DNA from: Vreelandella nigrificans | GTDB lineage: Bacteria > Pseudomonadota > Gammaproteobacteria > Pseudomonadales > Halomonadaceae | DNA length: 64,000 bases | Reading direction: 5' to 3' | NCBI RefSeq assembly: GCF_002374315.1 | Contig: NZ_NWUX01000005.1 | Location: forward strand, 124,001 to 188,000 | Shown here: positions 35,056 through 45,097 of the stretch, piece after piece | Layout: each line of letters starts with the position of its first letter | How positions within the stretch are numbered: the stretch's first letter is position 1 | Notes under the pieces: model-generated | The model's input: the letters and a program-made list of their open reading frames with translations, nothing else | The model's database searches: none | What the model was told of the DNA's origin: nothing | Made by a program: the position numbers and the translations under genes

Positions 35056-37230
35056 ATGAGTGAGCGTGTCACGCGTCACCGTTTACAGGTGGCAGCCGAC
35101 CTGGACCGTTTCATCAACGAGCAGGCTCTGCCGGGAACCGGCGTCGACGAGAACGCCTTTTGGGCCGGTGTGGATGCTCTGTTCCATGATTTGACCCCAA
35201 AAAACCGTCAATTACTCGAAGAGCGCCAATCTCTTCAAGAAAAGCTGAATGAGTGGCACCGCGAAAATCCTGGTCCGGTTAGCGATATGCCAGCTTACCG
35301 CAGCTTCCTGAAAAAAGTAGGTTACTTAGTTGAAGCGCCTAATAACGTCAAAGCATCGACCGCTAACGTTGACCGCGAAGTAGCCGTTCAAGCTGGGCCG
35401 CAGCTGGTAGTGCCAGTAAGTAATGCTCGCTACGCATTGAATGCTGCTAACGCGCGCTGGGGCAGCCTGTATGATGCCTTGTACGGCACCGATGCGATTT
35501 CAGAAGAAGGTGGCGCGGAGAAAGGCTCCAGCTTCAACCCGCAACGTGGCGCTAAAGTGATTGCCTATGCCCGTGGCGTACTCGACCGCGCGGCTCCGCT
35601 GGCAACCGGCTCCCATCGGGATGCCGTGAAATACGCCATTCGCGATGGACACTTGGTCGTCACCCTAGAAGGTGGGCGCGAAACCGGCCTAAAAGATTCA
35701 GGCAAGCTGATTGGCTTTAATGGCGAAGCAGCAAAACCCGAGTCGATTCTGCTCGCGAATAATGGCCTGCATCTGGAAATTCAGATTGATCCCAACGATT
35801 CAATCGGCAAAACCGACCCCGCGGGCGTAAAAGACGTGGTGGTAGAAGCAGCCCTAACCGCAATTATGGACTGTGAAGACTCCGTTGCTGCGGTAGATTC
35901 AGAAGATAAAGTCGGCGTTTACAGCAACTGGCTCGGCCTAATGAAGGGCGACCTGGAAGAGCGTATCGAAAAAGGCGGTAAAACTTTTACCCGCTCGCTG
36001 CACGCTGACCGTACTTGGCAAACCACCGATGGCGGTACAGTTACACTGCCGGGCCGTTCGCTGATGTTTGTACGTAACGTGGGCCATTTAATGACCACGC
36101 CAGCGGTGCTGGATGAGAGCGGTAACGAGCTACCGGAAGGCATCCTTGATGCAGTTGTTACCTCCCTGATAGCGCTACACGATCTGAAAAAAGACGCCGA
36201 CCAGCCACGCAACTCGCGCACCGGCTCTGTTTATATCGTTAAGCCGAAGATGCATGGCCCTGCCGAAGTTGCCTTCGCCAACGAACTGTTTGGCCGCGTC
36301 GAAGACATTCTGGGTATGAGCCGCGACACCCTGAAAATGGGCATCATGGACGAGGAGCGTCGCACCACCGTTAACCTCAAGGCGTGTATTGCAGAAGCGG
36401 CTTCTCGGGTGGCATTTATCAATACCGGTTTCCTCGACCGCACTGGCGACGAAATGCATACCGCGATGGAAGCGGGCCCAATGGTGCGCAAAGGCGATAT
36501 GAAGGGCGCCGCCTGGATCCAGGCCTACGAGAAGAGCAACGTCCAGGTTGGCTTAGCCTGTGGCCTGCGCGGCCGTGCCCAAATCGGCAAAGGCATGTGG
36601 GCCATGCCTGACCTAATGCACAGCATGCTGGAACAGAAAATCGGCCATCCCAAAGCCGGTGCTAACACCGCCTGGGTGCCTTCTCCTACGGCTGCGGCGC
36701 TGCACGCACTGCACTACCATCAAGTCAGCGTTACCGACGTACAGCGTGAGCTGGAAGCCCTCGGCGAGCCCGACTACCTGGATGACCTGCTAAGCGTACC
36801 TGTGGCGGAGAACGCCAACTGGTCGGATGAAGAGATTCAGCAGGAACTAGATAATAACTGCCAGGGTATTCTGGGTTATGTAGTGCGCTGGGTAGAGCAC
36901 GGCGTAGGCTGTTCAAAAGTGCCAGATATTCACAATGTTGGCTTAATGGAAGACCGCGCTACACTGCGTATTTCAAGCCAGCATATCGCCAACTGGCTAC
37001 ACCACGGCATTATCGATGCACCACGTGTAGAAGAGACCCTTAAGCGCATGGCTAAGGTGGTTGACGAGCAGAACGCCGGCGACCCCACCTACACCGCCAT
37101 GAGCGCTGATTTTGAAGGTTCTACTGCCTTTAAAGCTGCCTCTGACTTGGTGTTCAAGGGGCGCGTACAGCCTTCCGGCTACACTGAACCACTACTCCAC
37201 GAGTGGCGCCAGGTGCATAAGGCGAAGTAA
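35056..37230 (+). CDS. glcB: Malate synthase G
   Basis: Condenses glyoxylate with acetyl-CoA to malate, the second step of the glyoxylate route or of glycolate use. It is 724 aa, against 723 in E. coli GlcB. Recognisable segments are [14 protein letters not shown] (metal-binding acid residues), [24 protein letters not shown] and [11 protein letters not shown]. The ATG at 35056 has AGGAGAG upstream; the frame is open 46 codons before, without family similarity. It stands alone with its own terminator, and no isocitrate lyase or glycolate oxidase gene is nearby. Confidence 0.96.
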   Translation: MSERVTRHRLQVAADLDRFINEQALPGTGVDENAFWAGVDALFHDLTPKNRQLLEERQSLQEKLNEWHRENPGPVSDMPAYRSFLKKVGYLVEAPNNVKASTANVDREVAVQAGPQLVVPVSNARYALNAANARWGSLYDALYGTDAISEEGGAEKGSSFNPQRGAKVIAYARGVLDRAAPLATGSHRDAVKYAIRDGHLVVTLEGGRETGLKDSGKLIGFNGEAAKPESILLANNGLHLEIQIDPNDSIGKTDPAGVKDVVVEAALTAIMDCEDSVAAVDSEDKVGVYSNWLGLMKGDLEERIEKGGKTFTRSLHADRTWQTTDGGTVTLPGRSLMFVRNVGHLMTTPAVLDESGNELPEGILDAVVTSLIALHDLKKDADQPRNSRTGSVYIVKPKMHGPAEVAFANELFGRVEDILGMSRDTLKMGIMDEERRTTVNLKACIAEAASRVAFINTGFLDRTGDEMHTAMEAGPMVRKGDMKGAAWIQAYEKSNVQVGLACGLRGRAQIGKGMWAMPDLMHSMLEQKIGHPKAGANTAWVPSPTAAALHALHYHQVSVTDVQRELEALGEPDYLDDLLSVPVAENANWSDEEIQQELDNNCQGILGYVVRWVEHGVGCSKVPDIHNVGLMEDRATLRISSQHIANWLHHGIIDAPRVEETLKRMAKVVDEQNAGDPTYTAMSADFEGSTAFKAASDLVFKGRVQPSGYTEPLLHEWRQVHKAK

Positions 37231-37254
37231 GCCAGCAAATAAGCACCTTCACAT

Positions 37255-37286
37255 AGCCCCGAGGCTCGCTCCTTGGGGCTTTTTTA
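37255..37286 (+). terminator. Intrinsic terminator after glcB
   Basis: AGCCCC-G-AGG pairs with CCT-T-GGGGCT (one G-T pair) around a six-base loop, followed by seven T bases. Confidence 0.9.
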
Positions 37287-37343
37287 TTTATGCTCATTGT
37301 CGTTAACGTAAAAGTAACATGCGCTACGCACAGGACAACAACA

Positions 37344-37751
37344 ATGACCGTAATGACCACCGAGCAAATCGAACACTTTTTGGATGAAGTTTTTCCCCAG
37401 CGGATGGGCAAGATAGAGAGTGTGGGTGATATGAGCGCCACTATGCGCCTGAACATCAGCCATGAGCATCTGCGCCCCGGTCCTCGAGTTTCAGGGCCCA
37501 CGATGATGGGCCTTGCCGATGTGGCGCTTTACGTGGCCATTCTGGCCCAGATTGGTCCTGAAGCCATGGCCGTCACCAGTGACTTAAACTGCCATTTTCT
37601 GCGCGCTGCATCCGGTGATCACGACATTATCGCCCGCGCAAAACTGATCAAACTAGGTCGCCGCCTGGCGGTGGGCGAAGTACAAATATTCTCAGCCAGC
37701 GACGAGACGCGCCCGGTCGTACATGTGACAGCAAGCTATGCGCTGCCGTAA
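37344..37751 (+). CDS. PaaI-family hotdog-fold thioesterase
   Basis: Small thioesterase-like protein of 135 aa. Residues HLRPGPRVSGPTMMGLADVALYVAIL form the central helix with the catalytic acid position, and TSDLNCHFLRAA and VTASYALP are the flanking strands. Members hydrolyse acyl-CoA, often aromatic. AGGA lies eight bases before the ATG at 37344; the frame opens earlier within the glcB terminator region, which is unlikely to be used. The natural substrate cannot be read from sequence. Confidence 0.82.
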   Translation: MTVMTTEQIEHFLDEVFPQRMGKIESVGDMSATMRLNISHEHLRPGPRVSGPTMMGLADVALYVAILAQIGPEAMAVTSDLNCHFLRAASGDHDIIARAKLIKLGRRLAVGEVQIFSASDETRPVVHVTASYALP

Positions 37752-37846
37752 ACCGTACGAGCCAAATGCTGTGAAGTGAGTAATGCCGATGGCTGCGCCC
37801 TACGCGACACAGCCATCAAAAGAGCGACCCCTGGTTTTAAGAAGCT

Positions 37847-38815
37847 TTAATAAGCGGCGTCCGGCTCGTAGAACTCCTCTACGTTATCTGCAGTAATCAA
37901 GTCAGCGGCTAGAATCACCCGTGAAGGCACACCGTGGTACATATCGCCCAAGCGCTCACCTTTAACACCGTGAACCGCCAGCGCAATGGCTGAGGCAATC
38001 ATGTTAGGTGGGTAGGTGACAGTGCCTTTTACCATCGGATGGTCGTCGCGGATCATCTCGATGACTGCCTGAGAACCACCGCCACCCACAACCAACTGAA
38101 TATCGTCACGTTGGTTCTCTTCAATCGCCTGCAGCGCAGCGACCAACACGTCATCGTCCCCCGCCCAAATAGCATCCACTTGAGGGTTACTGCCCAATAG
38201 GTCTTCGGTAACGCTTAACGCCCGCTGGGGGTTCCAATCCGTATTTTGTGACGCCAGGATATTAATACCAGGATGCTCTTCCATCACACGATTAAAGGCA
38301 TCTACCCGCTGGCTATTAATTGGAATCGGCGGCCCTTCCAGAACCAGGATATTCCCTTCCCCATTTAACTCCTCTGCGATAAAGCGTGCAGCTTGCTCCC
38401 CAAGCCCGGGGTTATTGCCAGCAAGAAACACATCTTGCGCAGGAGTTTCCAACTCCCGATCCACTACTACGGTGTAAATACCCTCTGCATAGGCCTCCGA
38501 GATAACCGACTGCAGCGTTGCTGGGTTGTACGGCAGGATAACCAAGGCATCCAAATTGCGGATCATTAGATCTTCCACGTTTGAGACTTGGGCCGTACCC
38601 GAGTTGGCGGAAAGCACGGTGAAGCTGACATCAGGATATTTCTCGCTCAACTCATCGGTGGCTTGCTGTGCCCACCACATTAAACCAGCGGTCCAGCCGT
38701 GGTCTGCCGAGGGCACGGTTACCCCTATGTGGTAGCTATCAGCGTTAGCTAAGCTCACCGAGCCAGCGATGCTTGCGGCGAGTACAGTTGTTTTAATAAC
38801 ACGTGAAATCTTCAT
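37847..38815 (-). CDS. Sugar ABC transporter substrate-binding protein (RbsB type)
   Basis: Periplasmic binding protein of 322 aa, in the ribose/galactose-binding group. The signal peptide ends near SLANAD; the mature start YHIGVTVPSADHGWTAG and LDALVILPYNPATLQSV are typical, and the ligand-contact region includes VVVDRELE and DAIWAGDDDVLVA. The ATG at 38815 has GGAG eight bases upstream. It is last in a five-gene unit, downstream of its permease and separated by 94 bases. The ligand is unknown; the neighbours suggest a polyol, glycoside or keto-sugar rather than ribose. Confidence 0.88.
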   Translation of the reverse strand: MKISRVIKTTVLAASIAGSVSLANADSYHIGVTVPSADHGWTAGLMWWAQQATDELSEKYPDVSFTVLSANSGTAQVSNVEDLMIRNLDALVILPYNPATLQSVISEAYAEGIYTVVVDRELETPAQDVFLAGNNPGLGEQAARFIAEELNGEGNILVLEGPPIPINSQRVDAFNRVMEEHPGINILASQNTDWNPQRALSVTEDLLGSNPQVDAIWAGDDDVLVAALQAIEENQRDDIQLVVGGGGSQAVIEMIRDDHPMVKGTVTYPPNMIASAIALAVHGVKGERLGDMYHGVPSRVILAADLITADNVEEFYEPDAAY

Positions 38816-38909
38816 TGTTATTGCTCCATTTCTAGCGTGCTTAGAGAGTAAAGCAACGGCTTCACCCGATATGGCCGCTGACCGCAAGATCATCACAGCC
38901 GAAAATGTA

Positions 38910-39905
38910 TTAAGGCGTGCGCTTGTACTGCAGTAACACCGCCAGCAGAATCACACCGCCCTTCACCAGCCCTTGTAAATAGGGTGAGACCCCAGTCAAG
39001 TTCAGCATGTTATTGATAATGCCGAGAATCAGTGCGCCAATCACGGTGCCCCATACGGTGCCCCGCCCACCAGATAGGGCAGTACCACCAATCACCACTG
39101 CTGCGATGGCATCCAGCTCATAGAAATAGCCCGCATCGCTGGGGCTCACCGAATTGAGGCGCGAGGTCAGCATGATTGCAGAGAGACCGACACACACCCC
39201 GGCGATAACGAAGGTGGAAAGCACAATACGCTCGACACGAATCCCTGAATAACGGGCAACCTGAGGGTTTGCCCCGACGGCGCACACATGCCTGCCGTAT
39301 GGGGTGTGGAATAGCAGCACGTGAGTGACAATCGCCAGACCAAAGAAGACCAACACCGGAATCGGCAGGCCCATAAAGAAGCCGCCACCTATATCGGAAA
39401 AAAATGGGTTGCGGGTCGAGACCTCCGCCGCATTGGTAAAGTAAAGCGCCAGCGATCTAAAGATCGACATACTGGCAAGCGTTACGACAAAGGCCGCAAT
39501 GCGCCCCCGTGTTACCAGCAGCCCATTGAATAACCCAAAGAGCGCGCCAGCCACCACGGCTGCCAGCATGGCGAGAATCACCGCCTGAATAGGGTCACTG
39601 ACGGCATTCACCACATAAAGCACGATGACACCGACCAGTGCCACCATGGAACCAACCGACAGATCAATGCCGCCTGCAATGATCACAAAGGTCATACCGA
39701 TGGCAATAATGCCGGTATACGACACCTGACGCATGACGTTGGTAAGATTACGGGTGTTAAGAAAGTATTCGCTAGCCAGCGACGACACCACAAACAGCAG
39801 AATAAGCGCCACCAAAGGCGCCAGAATAGAAGTACTGATAGGGATCTGCCGCAGACGTTGAACGACGCGCTCGCCGACCGGCTTAGCCTGTTGTGACAAA
39901 TTCAT
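38910..39905 (-). CDS. Sugar ABC transporter permease (RbsC type)
   Basis: Inner-membrane permease of 331 aa with eight to ten hydrophobic segments. The family pattern GMTFVIIAGGIDLSVGSMVALVG and the late segment AVVIGGTALSGGRGTVWGTVIGALIL (ATPase contact) identify the RbsC/XylH/AraH group. Its ATG overlaps the TGA of the ATPase gene (ATGA), so the two are translated together. One copy would form a homodimer. Confidence 0.92.
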   Translation of the reverse strand: MNLSQQAKPVGERVVQRLRQIPISTSILAPLVALILLFVVSSLASEYFLNTRNLTNVMRQVSYTGIIAIGMTFVIIAGGIDLSVGSMVALVGVIVLYVVNAVSDPIQAVILAMLAAVVAGALFGLFNGLLVTRGRIAAFVVTLASMSIFRSLALYFTNAAEVSTRNPFFSDIGGGFFMGLPIPVLVFFGLAIVTHVLLFHTPYGRHVCAVGANPQVARYSGIRVERIVLSTFVIAGVCVGLSAIMLTSRLNSVSPSDAGYFYELDAIAAVVIGGTALSGGRGTVWGTVIGALILGIINNMLNLTGVSPYLQGLVKGGVILLAVLLQYKRTP

Positions 39906-41428
39906 AGCGTGTCTCCCACGGGATTATTGTTCGTTTGCTGCCAAGCCCCGGCGGCATACAGCATGATCTGTTCTTCATTAATGTCGTCGCCGCTTAAATC
40001 GGCCGCGATACGCCCCTCACGCACCACCAGAACGCGATCGGCCATACCAATAATTTCTTCAAGTTCAGAAGAGATGACGACAACCGCTTTCCCTTGCTCA
40101 GTGAGGTCGCGAATTAAGCGATAAATCTGCTGCTTGGCACTAATATCGATGCCGCGAGTTGGCTCATCCAGAATTAAAATATCTGGCTCAATATCAAGCA
40201 GCTTGGAGAAGTAAACCTTCTGTTGATTGCCACCACTCAGCAGGCTAATGGGAGCCGCCAAATTAGACGCCTTGATGGATAAGCGTTGCTGATAGTGCTC
40301 GGCGCGACGGCGCTCAGCACCATGGCGGATTAAGCCCCGTACATAGCGTTTCAAGCTCAGAGATGTGATGTTCTGCATCACGTTGAAAGAGAGCTGCAAG
40401 CCTTTACCCTGGCGGTCTTCCGAGAGATACGCCAAGCCTCGTGCATGCGCCTCATTAGGCGAATGGATACTGACTGTCTCGCCGTCGATAAAGATATCGC
40501 CGCTATCCTTGCGCCTTAGCCCCATAATCGCTTCAGCGATCTCCGTACGCCCAGCCCCGACTAAACCGGATAGGCCCAATATTTCGCCATGGCGTACCTC
40601 TAGGTTGATATCGTAAAGCAGCGCTTTAATACCCAACCCCTGTACGCGCAGGGCCGGGGAAGCGCTATGCAACGTAGCCGACTTATCCGGATAAATTTGA
40701 GTAAGCTCACGGCCAACCATCTTACGGGCCATATCCTCTTCACTCAGCTTGCCGATAGCGCAGAAATCCACTTGCTTGCCATCACGCAGAATCAATAATC
40801 GACTGCAGAGTTCTTTCACCTCTTTAAGCTTGTGGGAAATAAATAAGATCGTCACGCCCTTGGCAACCAGTGAACGCACCACCCGAAACAACACGGCCAC
40901 CTCACGGTCGGTAAGCACGGTGGTGGGCTCATCAAGTATCACGATGCGTGCGTCATTGACCAATACACGCGCAACTTCCACCATCTGCTTCTCGGCGACG
41001 CTAAGCCGCTCAATAGGCACGTCAGGGTTCATTGCCACTTCCAACGACGCTAGCAGCTCGCGGGTGCGGCGACGCATCCCCGCATGGTCAAGTAAGCCGC
41101 CACGACGCAGCTCCTGGCCCAGGAAAACGTTCTCGTAGACACGTAGCGTGGGTATCAGGTTGAACTCCTGGGGGATCATCGCCACACCGTGGCGACGCGC
41201 GGTGATCGGATCAAGGGCATTGAATGCTTGTCCGTCGAGCAACACCTGGCCCGCGCTCGGGGTGTAAATACCACTGATGATCTTAAGCAGAGTCGACTTA
41301 CCCGCGCCGTTCTCACCAAGAATACCTACCACCTCACCCGGAGCTACCGAGAACGAGATATTTTCAAGCACCTGAACGGGGCCAAAGGCTTTGCCAATCC
41401 CCTCAAGGCGTAAGATAGGCTCACTCAT
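39902..41428 (-). CDS. Sugar ABC transporter ATPase with two ABC modules (RbsA type)
   Basis: Fused double ATPase of 508 aa. The first module has Walker A GENGAGKST, signature LSVAEKQMVEVARV and Walker B VILDEPT. The second has a degenerate Walker A (GLVGAGRTE), signature LSGGNQQKVYFSK and ILDEPTRGID. This is the normal pattern of RbsA/XylG/MglA. GGAGGA precedes the ATG, which overlaps the end of the dehydrogenase gene by eight bases, so the transporter and enzymes form one transcript. Confidence 0.93.
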   Translation of the reverse strand: MSEPILRLEGIGKAFGPVQVLENISFSVAPGEVVGILGENGAGKSTLLKIISGIYTPSAGQVLLDGQAFNALDPITARRHGVAMIPQEFNLIPTLRVYENVFLGQELRRGGLLDHAGMRRRTRELLASLEVAMNPDVPIERLSVAEKQMVEVARVLVNDARIVILDEPTTVLTDREVAVLFRVVRSLVAKGVTILFISHKLKEVKELCSRLLILRDGKQVDFCAIGKLSEEDMARKMVGRELTQIYPDKSATLHSASPALRVQGLGIKALLYDINLEVRHGEILGLSGLVGAGRTEIAEAIMGLRRKDSGDIFIDGETVSIHSPNEAHARGLAYLSEDRQGKGLQLSFNVMQNITSLSLKRYVRGLIRHGAERRRAEHYQQRLSIKASNLAAPISLLSGGNQQKVYFSKLLDIEPDILILDEPTRGIDISAKQQIYRLIRDLTEQGKAVVVISSELEEIIGMADRVLVVREGRIAADLSGDDINEEQIMLYAAGAWQQTNNNPVGDTL

Positions 41429-42587
41429 TAGCGTCCTCCGCCCCCACTAACGCCGTCCAAGCGCCCTGTTTCTGGTTGGAATCCAGCGCTGCAGCGATAA
41501 AGCGCATTCCATCCACACCGTCATCAATACCGGGCAGCCAGGCAGAGGGCTGGTCTACCGATAGCTTATCGGCCAGGGCCTGATAAAGATTGGCAAAGGC
41601 TTCGATGTAGCCTTCAGGGTGACCGCCGGGCAGCCTAATGCCACGGCTCACTCCATCGCTCAATGCATCGTCACGGCGAGTTAATCGCTGACTAGGGCCA
41701 TTAAGCGGTTTAAACCATAGCTCGTTGGGGGTTTCTTGCGCCCACTGAAGGCTTGCTTTCTCACCAATGACACGGATGCTCAGCTCATTTTCAAACCCTG
41801 GGGACGTTTGGCTAGCCCACAGCATGCCACGCGCGCCACCATTGAAACGCAGCAAGGCTTGAACGTTGTCATCCAATACACGCCCTGGAATAGCGGTAAT
41901 TAACTCGGCACTTACTTCACTAACCCGCTGGCCACTAATGAACTGAGCCAGCTGGAACGCATGGACACCGATATCCCCCAGACAGCCCGCGGCCCCTGCC
42001 TGAGCAGGATCAAGCCGCCAAGCTGCCTGGCGGTTATCGTCTGGAGGTGTTTCACTCAGCCACTCTTGAACATACTCCACCTGCACATGGCGCAAACGGC
42101 CCAGTGCACCGCGGTCCACCAACTCACGAGCATGCTGCACCAGCGGGTAACCAGCGTAGTTATGGGCCAATAAGAAGCAGCGCTTGCTCTCCTCGACTGC
42201 TCGTGCCAATTGCTCTGCCTCATCCTGGGTCAACGTCATGGGCTTCTCGCACACCACATGCAATCCCGCTTCTAGCCCGGCCAGCGCCACCGGAAAGTGC
42301 AGATGATTGGGCGTCACAATGACGATAATCTCAGCCCCTTCCTCACGGGCAGCTTCTGCGGCCAACAGCGCGACGTGATCGGCATAGCAGCGGGCTTGTT
42401 CGATGCCCAATTCGAGAGCGGTAGATAAATTACGCTCGGCGTCGGAGGAGAACACCCCAGCAACCAGCTCAAAACGGTCGTCCAGACGCATGGCCATACG
42501 ATGAACACCGCCAATAAAAGCCCCCTGGCCACCGCCGATCATTGCAACGCGCAGGCGGCGATGTACTTTACCCTGAGTTGTTATCAT
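41421..42587 (-). CDS. Gfo/Idh/MocA-family sugar dehydrogenase
   Basis: NAD(P)-dependent oxidoreductase of 388 aa. The N-terminal Rossmann motif is MIGGGQGAF; the family lysine is in VVCEKPMTLT; GDIGVHAFQLAQF holds the catalytic aspartate and histidine. Members oxidise or reduce a ring hydroxyl of sugars, inositols or glycosides. The start at 42587 is set by AAGGAG six bases upstream; the frame runs open from a TTG overlapping the isomerase stop. Paired with the next TIM-barrel gene it suggests oxidation followed by isomerisation or ring-carbon epimerisation of an imported sugar. Confidence 0.88.
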   Translation of the reverse strand: MITTQGKVHRRLRVAMIGGGQGAFIGGVHRMAMRLDDRFELVAGVFSSDAERNLSTALELGIEQARCYADHVALLAAEAAREEGAEIIVIVTPNHLHFPVALAGLEAGLHVVCEKPMTLTQDEAEQLARAVEESKRCFLLAHNYAGYPLVQHARELVDRGALGRLRHVQVEYVQEWLSETPPDDNRQAAWRLDPAQAGAAGCLGDIGVHAFQLAQFISGQRVSEVSAELITAIPGRVLDDNVQALLRFNGGARGMLWASQTSPGFENELSIRVIGEKASLQWAQETPNELWFKPLNGPSQRLTRRDDALSDGVSRGIRLPGGHPEGYIEAFANLYQALADKLSVDQPSAWLPGIDDGVDGMRFIAAALDSNQKQGAWTALVGAEDANE

Positions 42588-42613
42588 GGCTAGCTCCTTG
42601 ATATTTGGCGTGT

Positions 42614-43669
42614 TCAATCGAGCCCTAAGAGCGCGCGGTTAGCTTGCCGGTCAGTACCGGCACCGGCGAAGTCGTCGAAGGAACGATCGGTGACCTGAAT
42701 AATATGATCGGCAACAAAGCGTGCCCCTTCTTCAGCCCCCTGCTGCGGGTGTTTAAGCGCACACTCCCATTCGATCACTGCCCAACCATCAAAGTCGTAC
42801 TGCGCCAACTTAGAGAAGATCGCCTTGAAGTCGACTTGGCCGTCGCCTAGAGAGCGGAACCGACCGGCGCGCTCCACCCAAGAGGTATAGCCGCCATAAA
42901 CGCCTTGGGTAGCCGAGGCATGGAATTCGGCATCCTTAACGTGAAACATACGAATCCACGACTGGTAGCGATCAAGAAAGGCCAAGTGGTCAAGCTGTTG
43001 CAAAATGAGATGAGAGGGGTCGTAGAGCATGCAACAGCGCGGATGGTGATCCACAGCGTCCAGAAAACGCTCAAAGGTCGCGCCATCGTGTAAATCTTCA
43101 CCCGGATGGATTTCGAAGCATAGGTCAACCCCAGCGTCGTCAAAGGCATCCAGAATCGGCTTCCAGCGTTTGGCAAGCTCGGCAAAGCCCTCCTCAACCA
43201 GCCCTGCCGGCCGCTGGGGCCACGGGTACAGAAAAGGCCACAGTAAGGCGCCTGAAAACGTACCGTGAGCACGCAAGTTTAAGTGAGCACTGGCACGCGC
43301 CGCGAGCTTGAGCTGCTCGACTGCCCAAGCTTGGCGCGCAGCGGGATTACCATGCAGCTCAGCGGGAGCAAAACCATCAAACAGGCTATCGTAGGCGGGA
43401 TGCACCGCCACTAGTTGCCCTTGGAGGTGCGTGGAGAGTTCTGTGAGTTCTAAACCATGCTCCGCAAGCAGTGCTTGGATGGATTGGCAATACTCAGGGC
43501 TTTCGGCAGCACGTTCAAGATCAAAAAGGCGTTTATCCCAGGTGGGAATCTGCACCCCCTTAAAACCTAGTCCAGCTGCCCAAGCAGCAATAGTCTCCAG
43601 ACTATTGAAAGGGGGCTCATCACTGACGTACTGAGCTAAAAAGAGCGCAGGCCCCTTGATCGTTTTCAT
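42614..43669 (-). CDS. Sugar phosphate isomerase/epimerase-type TIM barrel
   Basis: AP-endonuclease-2-like TIM barrel of 351 aa. Probable metal ligands are in CFEIHPGED, YDPSHLILQ, FHVKDAE and VIEWECAL, the usual Glu-Asp-His-Glu set. It is the first gene of the sugar operon, closest to the perfect operator palindrome at 43716-43733, and lies 26 bases before the dehydrogenase. YcjR-type 3-keto-glycoside epimerases and IolE-type dehydratases share this fold, so I do not assign a reaction. Confidence 0.83.
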   Translation of the reverse strand: MKTIKGPALFLAQYVSDEPPFNSLETIAAWAAGLGFKGVQIPTWDKRLFDLERAAESPEYCQSIQALLAEHGLELTELSTHLQGQLVAVHPAYDSLFDGFAPAELHGNPAARQAWAVEQLKLAARASAHLNLRAHGTFSGALLWPFLYPWPQRPAGLVEEGFAELAKRWKPILDAFDDAGVDLCFEIHPGEDLHDGATFERFLDAVDHHPRCCMLYDPSHLILQQLDHLAFLDRYQSWIRMFHVKDAEFHASATQGVYGGYTSWVERAGRFRSLGDGQVDFKAIFSKLAQYDFDGWAVIEWECALKHPQQGAEEGARFVADHIIQVTDRSFDDFAGAGTDRQANRALLGLD

Positions 43670-43715
43670 CGAACACCTCAGAAATATTGTCGTTGTTTTG
43701 CCCAGGAGGCATCTT

Positions 43716-43733
43716 AATGTAATGCATTACATT
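43716..43733. promoter_or_regulatory. LacI-type operator 1 (perfect 18-bp palindrome)
   Basis: AATGTAATGCATTACATT is a perfect palindrome centred on GC, the form expected of a LacI-family operator. It lies 47 bp before the first structural gene. A second near-copy lies 237 bp away, before the regulator gene. The rest of the 414-bp intergenic region is AT-rich, with no other feature I can name. Confidence 0.82.
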
Positions 43734-43952
43734 GCAGCAGAGGGCTAGAAGGTGGTCAAGCACTACTAGGCCATCACCCATTGATACCTATATATTTTTA
43801 TACTATTGAAAATAATGATTTTTTTACCTAAAAAGCCATAATTACATGTATGCTTTTTAGACAAAAGGATGATAAAAAAAGATTAATTCATTACCAGGGG
43901 GCTCTGTTTTAGCAGATAGCTCAGCGATAAATCATTTGAAATAGCACTTATC

Positions 43953-43970
43953 GGTGTAATGCTTTACATT
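43953..43970. promoter_or_regulatory. LacI-type operator 2
   Basis: GGTGTAATGCTTTACATT matches operator 1 at 15 of 18 positions, including TGTAATGC and TTACATT. It is upstream of the lacI-type gene, so autoregulation or looping between the two sites is likely. Confidence 0.78.
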
Positions 43971-44083
43971 AAAATATTATAAATAAGGTATTTACAGCTT
44001 ATGTATATCGCGTCTCTTATCCCCACCATAAGAAGCGCGATATGCTAACCACCTCACTACCTGGCAGCCGGAATATTTACGCC

Positions 44084-45088
44084 ATGCCCACCATTAAAGA
44101 TGTTGCCAAGGCCGCACGCTGCTCCACAGCCACGGTTTCACGCACGCTAGCCTCTCCGGAAAAAGTCACTGAAGCGACCAGAGAGCGGGTGTCACGTGCT
44201 ATTGCTGAAGTTGGTTACGCACCTAACGTGGCAGCGCGCAATCTACGCCGCGCCGAATCTAAAACAATCGTGGCGTTGCTACCCGACATCTCAAATCCCT
44301 TTTTCTCTGAGATTATCAATGGCATGGAGGAGGTCGCCCATCAGGCGGGCTATCAAGTATTGATCGGGGATTGCGAGCATGACCCTGCCCGAGCAGAGGC
44401 TTATTTTAGACTGCTGCCTACCAATCAAGCCGACGGAGTACTGCTACTCACCGCAGAAGTCCCTGTCAGCCTGGTCCAACAAGCAAGCGCCCAAACTAAC
44501 TTCCCGCTGGTAATGGCATGTGAGTTTTTTGCCGATATTGATCTACCCACCATCACCATCGATAACTATCAGGCCGCCCGCCACGCTATCGATTATTTGG
44601 TATCGCTGGGCCATCGCCGCATCGTTACATTAAGTGGTCCTGCCGCTAATCCCATTTGTATCGAACGAGTACGTGGCTACCACGACACCTTAGCTGCCCA
44701 CGGCCTGAGCGACGCCATTCATGTTGCCGAGGGCGACTTTGGGTTTCGTTCCGGCTATCTGCAAGGCCTAACACTGCTAGCGCCATCGAATACACGCCCT
44801 ACTGCTATTTTTTGCCACAGCGACGAAATGGCAATTGGCGTCCTCAAAGCTGCCCGACAGCTGGACATCCCAGTGCCGGAAAAACTCTCGGTGATCGGTT
44901 TCGACAACATTGGATTTAGCGAGTACTGCGAGCCTGAGCTGACGACTATCAGCCAACCCCGAACTCAAATCGGCCAGCAGGCCATGCGGCTATTAATCAG
45001 CTTAATTAAGAATGAGCCCGCCGTTCGGCACCAAACGCTCAGTACTCAGTTAATCGTGCGCCAAAGCACAGGGAAAATTCAGTCCTAG
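44084..45088 (+). CDS. LacI-family regulator of the sugar cluster
   Basis: Repressor of 334 aa from the chosen start. The helix-turn-helix and hinge (IKDVAKAARCSTATVSRTL, ending in PNVAARNLRR) are followed by a periplasmic-binding-protein-like domain (LLPDISNPFFSEIINGMEE, IFCHSDEMAIGVLKAAR, LSVIGFDNI). The ATG at 44084 gives MPTIKDVA, the normal family start; a second in-frame ATG 14 codons earlier (44042) is possible. It is divergent from the sugar operon, with two matching palindromes in between, so it almost certainly controls that operon. Confidence 0.9.
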   Translation: MPTIKDVAKAARCSTATVSRTLASPEKVTEATRERVSRAIAEVGYAPNVAARNLRRAESKTIVALLPDISNPFFSEIINGMEEVAHQAGYQVLIGDCEHDPARAEAYFRLLPTNQADGVLLLTAEVPVSLVQQASAQTNFPLVMACEFFADIDLPTITIDNYQAARHAIDYLVSLGHRRIVTLSGPAANPICIERVRGYHDTLAAHGLSDAIHVAEGDFGFRSGYLQGLTLLAPSNTRPTAIFCHSDEMAIGVLKAARQLDIPVPEKLSVIGFDNIGFSEYCEPELTTISQPRTQIGQQAMRLLISLIKNEPAVRHQTLSTQLIVRQSTGKIQS

Positions 45089-45097
45089 CCTTAAGCT

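Noticed and set aside
37788..37817. Terminator between the thioesterase and sugar-binding protein genes
   Set aside because: GATGGCTG/CAGCCATC can pair, but there is no T tract on either strand, and the loop is long.
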